Made by a program: the position numbers and the translations under genes. A stretch of 64,000 bases of DNA from an uncultured Bacteroidales bacterium (GTDB lineage: Bacteria; Bacteroidota; Bacteroidia; Bacteroidales; WCHB1-69): contig CALECM010000048.1 in NCBI GenBank assembly GCA_937949745.1, forward strand, positions 1-64,000. The letters are read 5' to 3'. Positions 26,912 to 36,273 of the stretch are shown here, piece after piece (the first letter of the stretch is position 1; every line of letters begins with the position of its first letter). The notes beneath the pieces were generated by a model. That model was not told the DNA's origin. It worked only from the letters and a program-made list of their open reading frames with translations, and searched no databases.

Positions 26912-28102
26912 ATGAAAAAAATCTGTTTTATTATTTGTACATGTTTGTCCTTATCATTTGCCCGGGGGCAAAACAGCCATCGCGAAACACTGGACAGTAT
27001 CGTAACCGACCGCGAAATGAAATCCGTATTTTATTACACGGACGGAGCACTGAATCAGCAACTCCTTTTCGATTGGGATCATAACTCGGAGAGCTGGCAC
27101 GTGGTTCGAAAAATAGATTACCAATATCATACTTCCGGAAAAATAGCCGTGGAGTTGTATGCCGGATGGGACAATCCCAACTCAACCTGGGCCAATACCG
27201 GGAAATTGGAAATGCATTATGACCAAAACAACCATTTAACGGAAATAGTCCGTTGTAAGTGGGATTCCGGTAATAGCAATTACATTTTAGAGAAGAAACA
27301 AAATATCACCTATGATCCTCTTTCCAGAGAATTGTCGCGTATAACTTTAGCATGGAACATCAACCATAATGCCTGGGACAGCGTAGATAAAAAAGTTTTT
27401 AACTATGAAGACCCTAACACTAGTCCACACTCCACATTGTTGTCGGAATGGGAGGTTAGTCAGGCCCTGTGGATTGAAAAATTGAAAGATACCTTTTTAT
27501 TTAATGATCAGGGTCAAATTGATCAAAGGATCAGAATGATATCCAATAGCCGGAATCAGGCGTGGAGAAATTTTGAGAAGACAACTTATGAATATGACAT
27601 GACCGGAAACCTTATTTCCGAAATCACTTCCGAGTGGGAATGGGAAGGAGGAGGAAGCTGGCGGGAAGAAGAAAAAGCGGAATATATTTTTGACCTGAGC
27701 GTAGATTCCTCATCTTTAACCATACCTTTTGATTATGAATGGTCCTTTAAATTAAACCGGATCGAAAAGTATTTTAAAATGCCGTTCCATGAGAACTGGA
27801 ATAATCCGACAATCGTCAACTACTATTATTCTTCCGCTGTGATCAATGGTATTGAAGATTGTGATAACCTGAATATTCCTATATTTCCAAACCCCGCTAC
27901 GGACCATATTTTTATAGGATGGAACGAGAATCAACAGGGAATAATCGAAGTATTCAATTCAGGAGGCAATAAAATAGCGGAACAGCAACTTATACCGGAT
28001 AACATTCATAAATTATCCTTATCCGGATATGCTTCCGGCATTTATATTTATAAAATCCACACAGAGAACGGAAAAGCAACCGGCAAGATCATTAAAAAAT
28101 AA
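26912..28102 (+). CDS. T9SS-secreted protein with Trp-rich YD-like repeats
   Basis: 396 residues. Signal peptide at 1-20 (ending FARGQ). The middle carries about six imperfect repeats of about 40 residues, each with a Trp, an Asn and Trp pair, then a YD-type ending (KIDYQY, KLEMHYD, KQNITYD, KTTYEYD). They resemble loose YD or RHS-like repeats found in secreted Bacteroidota proteins. The last about 80 residues are a T9SS type A sorting domain (IFPNPATDH, SGIYIYKI, GKIIKK). It is probably surface-delivered. It starts an operon with the DUF2807 lipoprotein, 9 bp downstream, and is divergent from a LytTR system. Confidence 0.85.
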   Translation: MKKICFIICTCLSLSFARGQNSHRETLDSIVTDREMKSVFYYTDGALNQQLLFDWDHNSESWHVVRKIDYQYHTSGKIAVELYAGWDNPNSTWANTGKLEMHYDQNNHLTEIVRCKWDSGNSNYILEKKQNITYDPLSRELSRITLAWNINHNAWDSVDKKVFNYEDPNTSPHSTLLSEWEVSQALWIEKLKDTFLFNDQGQIDQRIRMISNSRNQAWRNFEKTTYEYDMTGNLISEITSEWEWEGGGSWREEEKAEYIFDLSVDSSSLTIPFDYEWSFKLNRIEKYFKMPFHENWNNPTIVNYYYSSAVINGIEDCDNLNIPIFPNPATDHIFIGWNENQQGIIEVFNSGGNKIAEQQLIPDNIHKLSLSGYASGIYIYKIHTENGKATGKIIKK

Positions 28103-28111
28103 TTTAAGAAC

Positions 28112-28804
28112 ATGAAGACCCTCATCGGCTATATTATACTCATGACACTCACCTGTTCATGCACGAAGTCTCCTGGCAGTATCAAAGAAGAGAGAGCGGT
28201 CAACGCTTTCGATAAAATAGAGGTGAATGGGAATGTGGAGATCCATTATATGCAAATTTCCGAATATCATCTTGAAATCGAAGCCGATGCAAAAGATCTG
28301 CAGAGCATTACGACTTCGGTTAAGGATAGTATACTTTTCATTAATGCTCCGGAAACAGATCACCATAGGAAGGAACATAAAAGAGTGATTATTTACCTTT
28401 CTTCTCCCGGTCTTAAACAAGTGGCATTGTCCGGAGCGGCTCATTTTAATAGTACCGATTTGAGCGCCGAATCTTTTGTACTTCGGGCATCGCAGGGTGT
28501 TGATATCCGGATAAACCGGATGTATATTAAAGATAATTGTAAAATATCCATTTCCGGAGGCACGGATTGTATCGTAAAAAAACTGGAAGCTGATAATCTC
28601 TATCTCAATTGCAGTGAAGGGAGTGATATCACGCTTCGACAACTCCATACCCAAAACATTGTGCTTCATGCATCGGGCAGTTCCGATGTGGTTCTTCAGG
28701 GAAAAACCGACCGGATTACTATTAACGCATCAGGAGGAACGGATATTTCTATAGAAAATCTTAGTTATAATCATTTCGCTAATCATAGGAACAAGCATCG
28801 ATGA
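28112..28804 (+). CDS. DUF2807 (head GIN domain) lipoprotein
   Basis: 230 residues with a short signal ending TCSC (Cys17, lipidation likely). The remaining about 200 residues show a repeating beta-helix-like pattern with GxADxxx-type turns (ALSGAAHF, ISGGTDC, ASGSSDV, ASGGTDI), as in DUF2807 putative adhesins. It follows the T9SS gene by 9 bp, so it shares the promoter. A role at the surface is likely; the ligand is unknown. Confidence 0.88.
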   Translation: MKTLIGYIILMTLTCSCTKSPGSIKEERAVNAFDKIEVNGNVEIHYMQISEYHLEIEADAKDLQSITTSVKDSILFINAPETDHHRKEHKRVIIYLSSPGLKQVALSGAAHFNSTDLSAESFVLRASQGVDIRINRMYIKDNCKISISGGTDCIVKKLEADNLYLNCSEGSDITLRQLHTQNIVLHASGSSDVVLQGKTDRITINASGGTDISIENLSYNHFANHRNKHR

Positions 28805-29236
28805 ACTCCTCCTTCGATAAACTCAGGGAAAGTAATCCATAAATGTCATTCTGAGTGAAACGAAGAATCAGATATAACGAATTTATTACTCCACTATTCA
28901 ATGATTTATTCTATGGACTATTTAATTCGATGTTGCTGCTCCTTTCGGTAAACTGTTCCCTTCGATGAACTCAGGGAACAATTTATAGCTAAAGGTATTC
29001 TATGGTCATTCTGAGAGAAACGACGAATCTGATATAACGAATTTATTTTCTCCATTAATATTCGATGATTTATTCTATGGACTATTTAATTCGATCTTGC
29101 TGCTCCTTTCGGTAAACTGTTCCTTTCGATGAACTCAGGGAACAACAAGTTAAGATTATATAAATCCTGCAATCACTTGATAAAAAAGGGAGATGGATAC
29201 TAAACCATCTCCCTTTATATTTTATATGAACCGAAA
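28805..29236. repeat. Intergenic region with tandem direct repeat
   Basis: Two nearly identical units run at 28844-28980 and 29004-29144 and differ by a few substitutions and small indels. A partial third copy of the unit end is at 28811-28831. Each unit opens with a GTCATTCTGAG-type motif and closes with TTCGATGAACTCAGGGAACA. They belong to the same dispersed family found at 37.7-38.1 kb. A terminator hairpin lies at 29185-29216. Confidence 0.85.
29185..29216 (-). terminator. Rho-independent terminator of 2188-residue gene
   Basis: A perfect 12-bp stem (AAAGGGAGATGG with CCATCTCCCTTT), 8-nt loop, and a run of T on the minus-strand exit. It lies 20 bp after the stop of the minus-strand gene at 29237. 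Confidence 0.85.
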
Positions 29237-32200
29237 TTAATCCAATTTAACGCAGCGTACACTCGCCCGGTTATCTTTACGCATATCTTCCATTTGCAAT
29301 ACCGGACAAAAATAGCGTATATGCGCCACTCTGCCCTGAACCGAATTCCCCGGTTCGGAACTCCAGAAATAAGCATCTCCCAATAACAATCTGTAACGGT
29401 CAGTGGGACGGTCATAGTAGCCGGCCGGTAATGCCGAAAAGCCCGTTTCATTGGTAGCTTCGGTATCGTCCAGCCATTCGCCCGCTTCCCTTAAAGCATT
29501 ACTACCATAAGGAATCAGTCTTTCATAGTGTATTTCTCCAGGCAAATACCAGCCATCGGGACAAATTCCCTGAGGGTATGCTACTGCCCGTGAAGGACGT
29601 ACTGTTCGGGAAGCAGAGTACCAGTCATAAAGGTAACCATATTTCAAGCCGTTAGCCAGACTATCGCGGTAGCCGGTCGCGTAGTAGGAACCGTAATCGC
29701 TTACGGCGCTACCGTCGCTGTAACGGGTCGAATGTAAATTCTCTGCTGTCCAGCAATCACATCCTATACGGACCGTACTATACTCATTACCTTCATAATC
29801 GACTGCGATTAAATTGGCCACGGAATCTACCGTACCGTCCAATTTATAGATCGTATCGTTAATCCCGCAAGGTTTATAATTTAATACCAATCGTAACGTA
29901 CAGGTTTTGGTCAGGGTCAGGTTACCGGTATCCGTAACACTCCATTCGATCTCATACACTCCGCTCTCCCGGATAGCTCCTTCCGGAAGATTATTCGTAA
30001 TAATATAACCGTCGTTCGGCACCACTCCCCCGTTAACCTCAACTTTCGGTTCCTGTAATATAATACTAGAGGGCGGAACACCGTAATCCAACGTTACCAA
30101 AGTATCCTCAGGGCACAGTATATTAAATATATCACGCCGGTAAACATTTACTTCAAATTCACAACGGGCTTCATTACCCGAAGAATCTACTGCGATCCAG
30201 GTAACACGGGTAATACCTTCGATAAAAGTCACGCCGTCCAGGGTCGTTCCTTCCCCGGTCATGGCATTACTCAACCGGTAATATTTCCGGGCGATCCCGT
30301 CGTTATCGGTTGCCGTCACATCCCAGTCCGTACCCGAATGTGTGTAGCTTGTAACAGGAGGATTAATCAGAATATTCCGGTTGCCGATATCTTCACAGCT
30401 TATTCCGCCGTCACAACCGATACAGGGAGGAACGGTATCCTTTACTATAACCATAAAGCTACAGTTGTTTGCGCCACATTCATTCGTAGCGGTTACCGTA
30501 ACCACGGTAGTATCCCGGTTAAAAGCGTTTCCTGTTCCGGTTCCCGCACCATTACCCTGTATGGAACCCGTAAACAAATAAGATATAGCCGTTACATCAT
30601 TTTCAAAAGACAAGTTATAATTTACTATAACAGAAGAACCGGTTTCCGGTAAATAGGCCACCAATGGATCCGCCGGACAGTCAATAAACAACGGCGTATT
30701 CTTTACCCTTACTATTATCGGGTGAACTACACTTTCACAGTTTCCGTCGGAAGAACGGGCATAGAAGACCGTATCTCTCACCGGAATCACATTTGCGGCT
30801 ATTTCGTTAGTAGCCAGACTATCCAGATAATATTTCACCACACTCAGGGGAGGAGTAATATTGGAGATCGTAAGGGAAAGATTCACATTGGTACCCACAC
30901 AAACACTATCAGGCGCATTAACCGTAAAATCGGGCAAGGTCGGACTATACAACATTAGCCGGATTGAATCTACACCACTCTGGCAATCCGTGATCGTATC
31001 CCGGGAACGTACATAAAATATTTCCGGAGTATTTACGATGAATACCGGTGTTTCCAGAGGATCGGCAGTTGCATAATCGTTATAGAATATGACCGTATCA
31101 TTGACGGAAATATTACTGATATAATCCATCAGGTTCACCATGGTTCCTATACAAACCGTCGCTTCTCTTTCTATATTAAATTTAGAGAAAGTATCCAAAA
31201 TTGTAACGGTAAAGTTTCCGGTTCCAATGTTCGGATCCGGAACGGGAACGGTATCCGGATAATAACTGGCGGGGATGAAATCTTTTCCGTAAGCCGTTAT
31301 CTCAGTAATTCCGGGATTAAAAGTAATTCCTTCTAATGTATTGGGAACCGAATCTGCTATGGTGGCTCCTGTTAAGCGGTACCATACCCGGTCCAGGTTG
31401 CAATGATCGGTAATATCCCCGTCCATTAAAGTACTGTCGTTTACAAACGATCCGCAATCGTTGATATAAACGGTCGTATCCCTCACGTTCACGACAGGCG
31501 CGATGGTATCGATAAAATAAGGAACGGCCTGCTCATAGGTAGCGCTACAGTTATTACCATAATCCACAACCACCCGGTAAAGGCCATAGGAACTTACGCT
31601 GTAAGTACTTCCGGTGGCACCACTGATCAGCCGGTCATTTTTATACCATTTGTATGATAATATATCCCCAATCGATTTGGGATCTAATATATAGGGCAGG
31701 TCATGGCAGGCTACGACAGTATCGGACAGTACATTATAAGTTTGCGGAGGAGTCAAGAAATTAAAATTGGTATTACCGCCAAGGTCGGTCCCTACGGCAT
31801 CGAAAGCGATCGCGGCACAACCGCTGCCCACCGTATCGATAAGGATATTTCGCGGATTAAAGAAAGGGAACAACCTTCCGCAAGAATTGGGAAAGCGCAG
31901 GATAGCCTGTCTTCCGTTAACAGTAAGGTCGCTGGAAGTAAGCGTAAAAATACGGCAAAGGGTACTGTGTATGATTAAAGTATCCTGAATCGTAACCGAA
32001 GAACCCGCTAAAATGGTATGATTGGACGTCGTGCCGCCTATATAGGAATAATCAACCGTATCGGCTATTATTTGTCCGGTGATCCGGGTCGTGTAATTCC
32101 TCAGGGTCAATTTTCCTATCAATACCTGCTGGGTCGTATCCGCCGTAAGGTTAGCATTTACCGAAACCGACTCGAAAGAGACAGGCATTGCATTATAGAT

Positions 32201-35200
32201 GGTTACATTAGAAGCACTGGTTTTGACACCTTCCGATCTGAAAAGAGCGCTGTCCTGAATGGTAAATATCTGATTCCCGTTACTTCTAAAAGTGGTATTG
32301 GAAATGTCAACTACATGTCCGTCTTTCTGCACAATCTCTATATTACTGTAGTTTCTTTCGGTAGTATTGACTGTATTTCCATATATATATAAAGAACCGT
32401 CAGTAGATAAAAAACGACTCATTGACATATTACCGTAAATGTATAAAGGACCGGTGCCCGTATGCTGGTTATAGTGTCCCGTAGCCGTATAATTTCCATA
32501 TAGGTAACAAGGTTCGGAAGATTCGAAATAGAAATAACTGGTAGTTACATTGCCATGAACGTATAAACTTCCTGATTTATGGAAAATCGTACTGCCTGTT
32601 ATATTACCCTGTACATCATACCGGCCTCCTTCTATATAAAGATTCAGGGATAATGGAATACCATTAGTTTTAATATATTGTGCATCCACATTTGTATCTT
32701 TACCTACAAGACGTATCTCAAAATTGCCATTTAAATTCATTGTCATACCGGCTGCCAGCTCCAGGGAACCGTTTATGTACAGATCCTTATCATTATTAAT
32801 TACGCCATTATAAAAAACAGGAAGGCTGTCCCCGGCTCCCGGCCTCCAGAACATCGATCCTATGTCAACCCGGTATAAATTGTAATATACGGTATCACCC
32901 TTCCGGAGAAAAGAGTTTTCATCGAATACAACCGAATTGGAATCCGAAGGTATGACGCAGTGAGGATTGGTAACTGCCGGATCACCCCCGGAAACCTCAA
33001 TACTCCAGTGCTTCGGATCATCCCAATTACCGGTACCGCCCACCCAGTAAAAAGTGCCGGATTGCGCGGTAATTGCGGGCTCTATCATAACGTTATTCCT
33101 GTTATTACCTCCGTCTATTCCCTGTAATACCCACAGGGTATCTCCCACCACATTCAGATAACTCACCGTAGCGCGGCTGATTATAGCCGGATAAAAAAGC
33201 CTGAATACCGGACTGGAAGTACCCCTTCTTGTAAGGACGGTATTATCATTACATCCGCAAGGATCTTCCGTGCAGGCATCCGGTAAATAAAAATATTTAC
33301 GCACATAATTTGTATCCAAATTATTTCCACTGGCAAAAGAATAGGTCCTGTTGATCGATAAAATCAGGCTGTCAGTATCGAATCCCGTGCTGGAGAAGTA
33401 AGCGCTGCTTTGGAAATCGAGTTTGTTAAATCTGCTTCCTCTGACCCTGAAATCCAATGAAGATTGGGCAGGAGGTAAAGTGGTAAGGTTATGATAAATA
33501 AAATTAGTGGAGGCATACATATTTGCATGTAGATAAATATGGGAATCCGAAAAATCGTATGCCGTCAGGTTTTGATGATACAAGGTACAAATCCTGGTCA
33601 CAAGTACCGACCCCGAAAGGTCCAGGTAACGGCCCGCGGTGCCGGGCTGGGATTGGGAAATAAAGGTTCCCCCTTCGGATTTAATGGTATGGTGATTCGC
33701 GATAAAGCCACCCGAATGATGAAAAATAGACTGGCTTGTTTTAAAATCGCTGACCAAGGTATAGTTACCGGTGCCGGAGAAATAAACGTTCGCCGTATAT
33801 ATAGTATCAGGAGTTGAGCGTACGGTATGTTCCCCATTTCCCGAAAAATAAAGGATACTCGCGATTCCTTCAGGAATAACACCCGAAAAATCAGCGCTTC
33901 CCGCAATGTATAACGGGTTTTCTCCAATCAGTTTTCCTTTTCTTTCCGGGATAATCCAGTAAATTCCTTTACAAACGCCCGGAATATCCAGAATAATGGA
34001 ATCAGAAGTGTTAACGAAAGAATTCTCGTCGACAAAGACCGTATCGACTATGGTCGGCACACATCCCGACGGTCCCTGCACAGGCCCGTCGGGAGAAGTG
34101 GCCCAATGCGAAGGATCACTCCAGTTTCCCGTACCACCTCTCCAATAATAACCGGTAGCGGTACCTCCGGGGGTAAAAGTGACATTTCCCCTGTTTCCGC
34201 CCATATCATCACTTTCGGGAGCCGTCCACATAGCCCCGGTAAAATTAAAGCCCTGGAAACCCAGGTTTTGGGTCGACTGGGCAACAGGGGTATTAAGGGT
34301 ACTTCCGACATAACCCGAGAACTGGCTCTTCTCCGCACAATCGGAAGTGTGTATTCCTACCTGATTCAACACCACGTTGACCGGATAAAAGAATATAAAA
34401 TTGCCCTGATCCCATAATTCGAGATTCTGTATAGAGAGCCTGGCGGTATTGGTGGCAATTCCCTTTATCATAATATCATTCCTTGCCCGGATATCCATAG
34501 TATCGACTTCCATCACAAACAGATTGGTCGCTCCGGTTACATTGGAATATAAAAAAGATAATTCCGAAGAAGCGTTTACCTGAAGATAATTTGTTACGAT
34601 GTTAAAGGGAAGTCCCCACAATGTAGCAGAAAACTTCGCGGGTTGATTAAGAAAAACACGGTTAATATTATGAATGCTTCTTCCCGGACTTTGATAACTG
34701 TTGGTTCTAAAAAAAGTAAATTCCGCAGGAGCATCTACGATCAGTTCCTCCATATTCACTACTATTCCGGTCTGAACATCTATAGTTACCGGACCTTCTA
34801 CCAATACCTTTTTCAGGTGCAGGTTTCTAACCGCTTCTATTTCGCCAATGTTGTAATTAATATGCAATGTATCGTTATTGATGGTCAGATTTGAAAAATA
34901 TGGAGAATTATTTCCGCCTGTATATCTGATATTAAAATCAGGTGACAATACGACAAGACTATCAATGATTAATTCCGTATTGGTGCTTGTAGCGCATAAA
35001 TATCCCACGGTCGGGTTCCTGAATTCAATGATTTTAAAATGGCTGCTCTGGTTAAAACAGGAAGGACCATAAGCAATGAAATGACAATCCTCGAAATAAG
35101 AAGAATTCCCATATATAGAATTATAATAACTGGAAGCACTGGTGGCATTATGAGTCGTGGTTAAAGTAGTACCTGAAAAATCGACAATCCGGTCCGTATA

Positions 35201-35803
35201 ATTACCTGTATTAATTCTATTGGCTGTCACGTCATGGCCTAAAGTATAAAAATAAGTCTCGAAAGAAGACAGTATGGAATTAACATTTAAATCATTTGCC
35301 AGTTCCACCCTTTTTCCGGGTTTTGTAAAATACAGAGTTGCCCCCAGACGGCTCTGAGCAGCTGGATTGACGTCAATGATGAACCGGCTCGTGGTATCCT
35401 CTTCATTATTGACCATGTAAACACTGGTAATATTGAGAGTGATATTCCCGTTAGAAATAATATCTCCCGCTATATTAGCTCTTGTAGCGGATATGATGAA
35501 AGGGACCGTAGCATCTTCGCAAACCAGGCTCCGCATGTTAATGGTATTGGGGTCTGCAGTTAAAGACACCTGAGTTGAAGTTGCCGGAAAATGGACGTTA
35601 TCGTTCAAAGAAGGGGCAAAAGCCGGACTCTCGCCCAATCCGTCGGGAGTGATACTCCAGTTACGGGGACTGTTAAAATTCCGGTCCACAGGATTTTGTC
35701 TCCAGTACAGGTCGCGACCCTGCCCATAAACCTGGGAGACTGAAAGGAATAATAAAAAAAAGCTAAAAAGGAATTTTAAAAGGGTAAAAATCTTTCTTTC
35801 CAT
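29237..35803 (-). CDS. Giant secreted adhesin-like protein with C-terminal FISUMP domain
   Basis: 2188 residues. The signal peptide spans about 1-27 (ending VYGQ). The body contains several beta-rich segments, including three copies of a Y/FYW...W....HW-type opening (near residue 30, one about one quarter and one about half way). These are followed by long Asn/Thr/Ser-rich beta-helix-like regions. Ig/HYR-like domains with cysteines occupy roughly 1450-1980. The last about 200 residues match the Fibrobacter succinogenes major paralogous (FISUMP) domain: IGCDCWTAENLHSTRYSDG, GYLYDWYSAS, CPDGWYLPGE and a terminal ASVRCVKLD. No T9SS sorting domain is seen at the end. The protein is likely surface-exposed with an adhesive role. 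Alternatively the FISUMP end may serve as its own retention module. Confidence 0.85.
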   Translation of the reverse strand: MERKIFTLLKFLFSFFLLFLSVSQVYGQGRDLYWRQNPVDRNFNSPRNWSITPDGLGESPAFAPSLNDNVHFPATSTQVSLTADPNTINMRSLVCEDATVPFIISATRANIAGDIISNGNITLNITSVYMVNNEEDTTSRFIIDVNPAAQSRLGATLYFTKPGKRVELANDLNVNSILSSFETYFYTLGHDVTANRINTGNYTDRIVDFSGTTLTTTHNATSASSYYNSIYGNSSYFEDCHFIAYGPSCFNQSSHFKIIEFRNPTVGYLCATSTNTELIIDSLVVLSPDFNIRYTGGNNSPYFSNLTINNDTLHINYNIGEIEAVRNLHLKKVLVEGPVTIDVQTGIVVNMEELIVDAPAEFTFFRTNSYQSPGRSIHNINRVFLNQPAKFSATLWGLPFNIVTNYLQVNASSELSFLYSNVTGATNLFVMEVDTMDIRARNDIMIKGIATNTARLSIQNLELWDQGNFIFFYPVNVVLNQVGIHTSDCAEKSQFSGYVGSTLNTPVAQSTQNLGFQGFNFTGAMWTAPESDDMGGNRGNVTFTPGGTATGYYWRGGTGNWSDPSHWATSPDGPVQGPSGCVPTIVDTVFVDENSFVNTSDSIILDIPGVCKGIYWIIPERKGKLIGENPLYIAGSADFSGVIPEGIASILYFSGNGEHTVRSTPDTIYTANVYFSGTGNYTLVSDFKTSQSIFHHSGGFIANHHTIKSEGGTFISQSQPGTAGRYLDLSGSVLVTRICTLYHQNLTAYDFSDSHIYLHANMYASTNFIYHNLTTLPPAQSSLDFRVRGSRFNKLDFQSSAYFSSTGFDTDSLILSINRTYSFASGNNLDTNYVRKYFYLPDACTEDPCGCNDNTVLTRRGTSSPVFRLFYPAIISRATVSYLNVVGDTLWVLQGIDGGNNRNNVMIEPAITAQSGTFYWVGGTGNWDDPKHWSIEVSGGDPAVTNPHCVIPSDSNSVVFDENSFLRKGDTVYYNLYRVDIGSMFWRPGAGDSLPVFYNGVINNDKDLYINGSLELAAGMTMNLNGNFEIRLVGKDTNVDAQYIKTNGIPLSLNLYIEGGRYDVQGNITGSTIFHKSGSLYVHGNVTTSYFYFESSEPCYLYGNYTATGHYNQHTGTGPLYIYGNMSMSRFLSTDGSLYIYGNTVNTTERNYSNIEIVQKDGHVVDISNTTFRSNGNQIFTIQDSALFRSEGVKTSASNVTIYNAMPVSFESVSVNANLTADTTQQVLIGKLTLRNYTTRITGQIIADTVDYSYIGGTTSNHTILAGSSVTIQDTLIIHSTLCRIFTLTSSDLTVNGRQAILRFPNSCGRLFPFFNPRNILIDTVGSGCAAIAFDAVGTDLGGNTNFNFLTPPQTYNVLSDTVVACHDLPYILDPKSIGDILSYKWYKNDRLISGATGSTYSVSSYGLYRVVVDYGNNCSATYEQAVPYFIDTIAPVVNVRDTTVYINDCGSFVNDSTLMDGDITDHCNLDRVWYRLTGATIADSVPNTLEGITFNPGITEITAYGKDFIPASYYPDTVPVPDPNIGTGNFTVTILDTFSKFNIEREATVCIGTMVNLMDYISNISVNDTVIFYNDYATADPLETPVFIVNTPEIFYVRSRDTITDCQSGVDSIRLMLYSPTLPDFTVNAPDSVCVGTNVNLSLTISNITPPLSVVKYYLDSLATNEIAANVIPVRDTVFYARSSDGNCESVVHPIIVRVKNTPLFIDCPADPLVAYLPETGSSVIVNYNLSFENDVTAISYLFTGSIQGNGAGTGTGNAFNRDTTVVTVTATNECGANNCSFMVIVKDTVPPCIGCDGGISCEDIGNRNILINPPVTSYTHSGTDWDVTATDNDGIARKYYRLSNAMTGEGTTLDGVTFIEGITRVTWIAVDSSGNEARCEFEVNVYRRDIFNILCPEDTLVTLDYGVPPSSIILQEPKVEVNGGVVPNDGYIITNNLPEGAIRESGVYEIEWSVTDTGNLTLTKTCTLRLVLNYKPCGINDTIYKLDGTVDSVANLIAVDYEGNEYSTVRIGCDCWTAENLHSTRYSDGSAVSDYGSYYATGYRDSLANGLKYGYLYDWYSASRTVRPSRAVAYPQGICPDGWYLPGEIHYERLIPYGSNALREAGEWLDDTEATNETGFSALPAGYYDRPTDRYRLLLGDAYFWSSEPGNSVQGRVAHIRYFCPVLQMEDMRKDNRASVRCVKLD

Positions 35804-35864
35804 AAGAATTAAAGTTTTTATAAAGAATAATTTATTTCAATGCTTTTACTTCAAAAGAAGCGGG

Positions 35865-35872
35865 CAAAAATA
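35865..35872 (-). promoter_or_regulatory. -7 box for giant adhesin gene
   Basis: Minus-strand TATTTTTG, an exact TAnnTTTG match, 62 bp before the ATG at 35803. A CAAA (TTTG on the minus strand) further up, at 35897-35900, has atypically wide spacing (about 24 bp) for a -33 element. Confidence 0.4.
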
Positions 35873-36227
35873 CATATTTTTTTTACTTTTATTCCACAAA
35901 TTGACCCTAAAATAATTGATTGTTCTGCCAAAATAAAATTCAAAACTTACAAGTCGTTAACTATTAGTCTTTTATTCGATATATATAGAAAAATAATTTT
36001 ATATATTATTATATATTAGAAAAGTCTTGTTACAGCCTAAAAAAAGCTACACTCTTATCCTTTCAAAAGTTATTATAAGAATTTATGAAGCATATTTGTT
36101 ACGGATTTATATTTAAGTCTAATAAAACTAATATGTAAAACTATTTATTAATAATTAAAAATATGCCGAATAGACAATCGAATGATAAATAAAGTTACCA
36201 GAGACATGAAAATATCCACCAAAAATC
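35873..36227. other. AT-rich intergenic region
   Basis: About 350 bp between two divergent genes, AT-rich, with no ORF or repeat that I can support. Promoter boxes border it on each side. Confidence 0.45.
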
Positions 36228-36255
36228 TTTGTAATAAATTGAAATCGTATCTTTG
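36228..36255 (+). promoter_or_regulatory. Promoter of DEAD-box helicase gene
   Basis: TTTG at 36228-36231 and TATCTTTG at 36248-36255 on the plus strand match the Bacteroidota -33 and -7 elements with slightly short spacing (16 bp). The leader to the ATG at 36274 is only about 12 nt. Confidence 0.5.
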
Positions 36256-36273
36256 CAAATTCTAAAACAGAGA

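Noticed and set aside
29215..29451. Short frame antisense or overlapping the end of the adhesin gene
   Set aside because: It is an alternative frame of the same region and spans the terminator zone.
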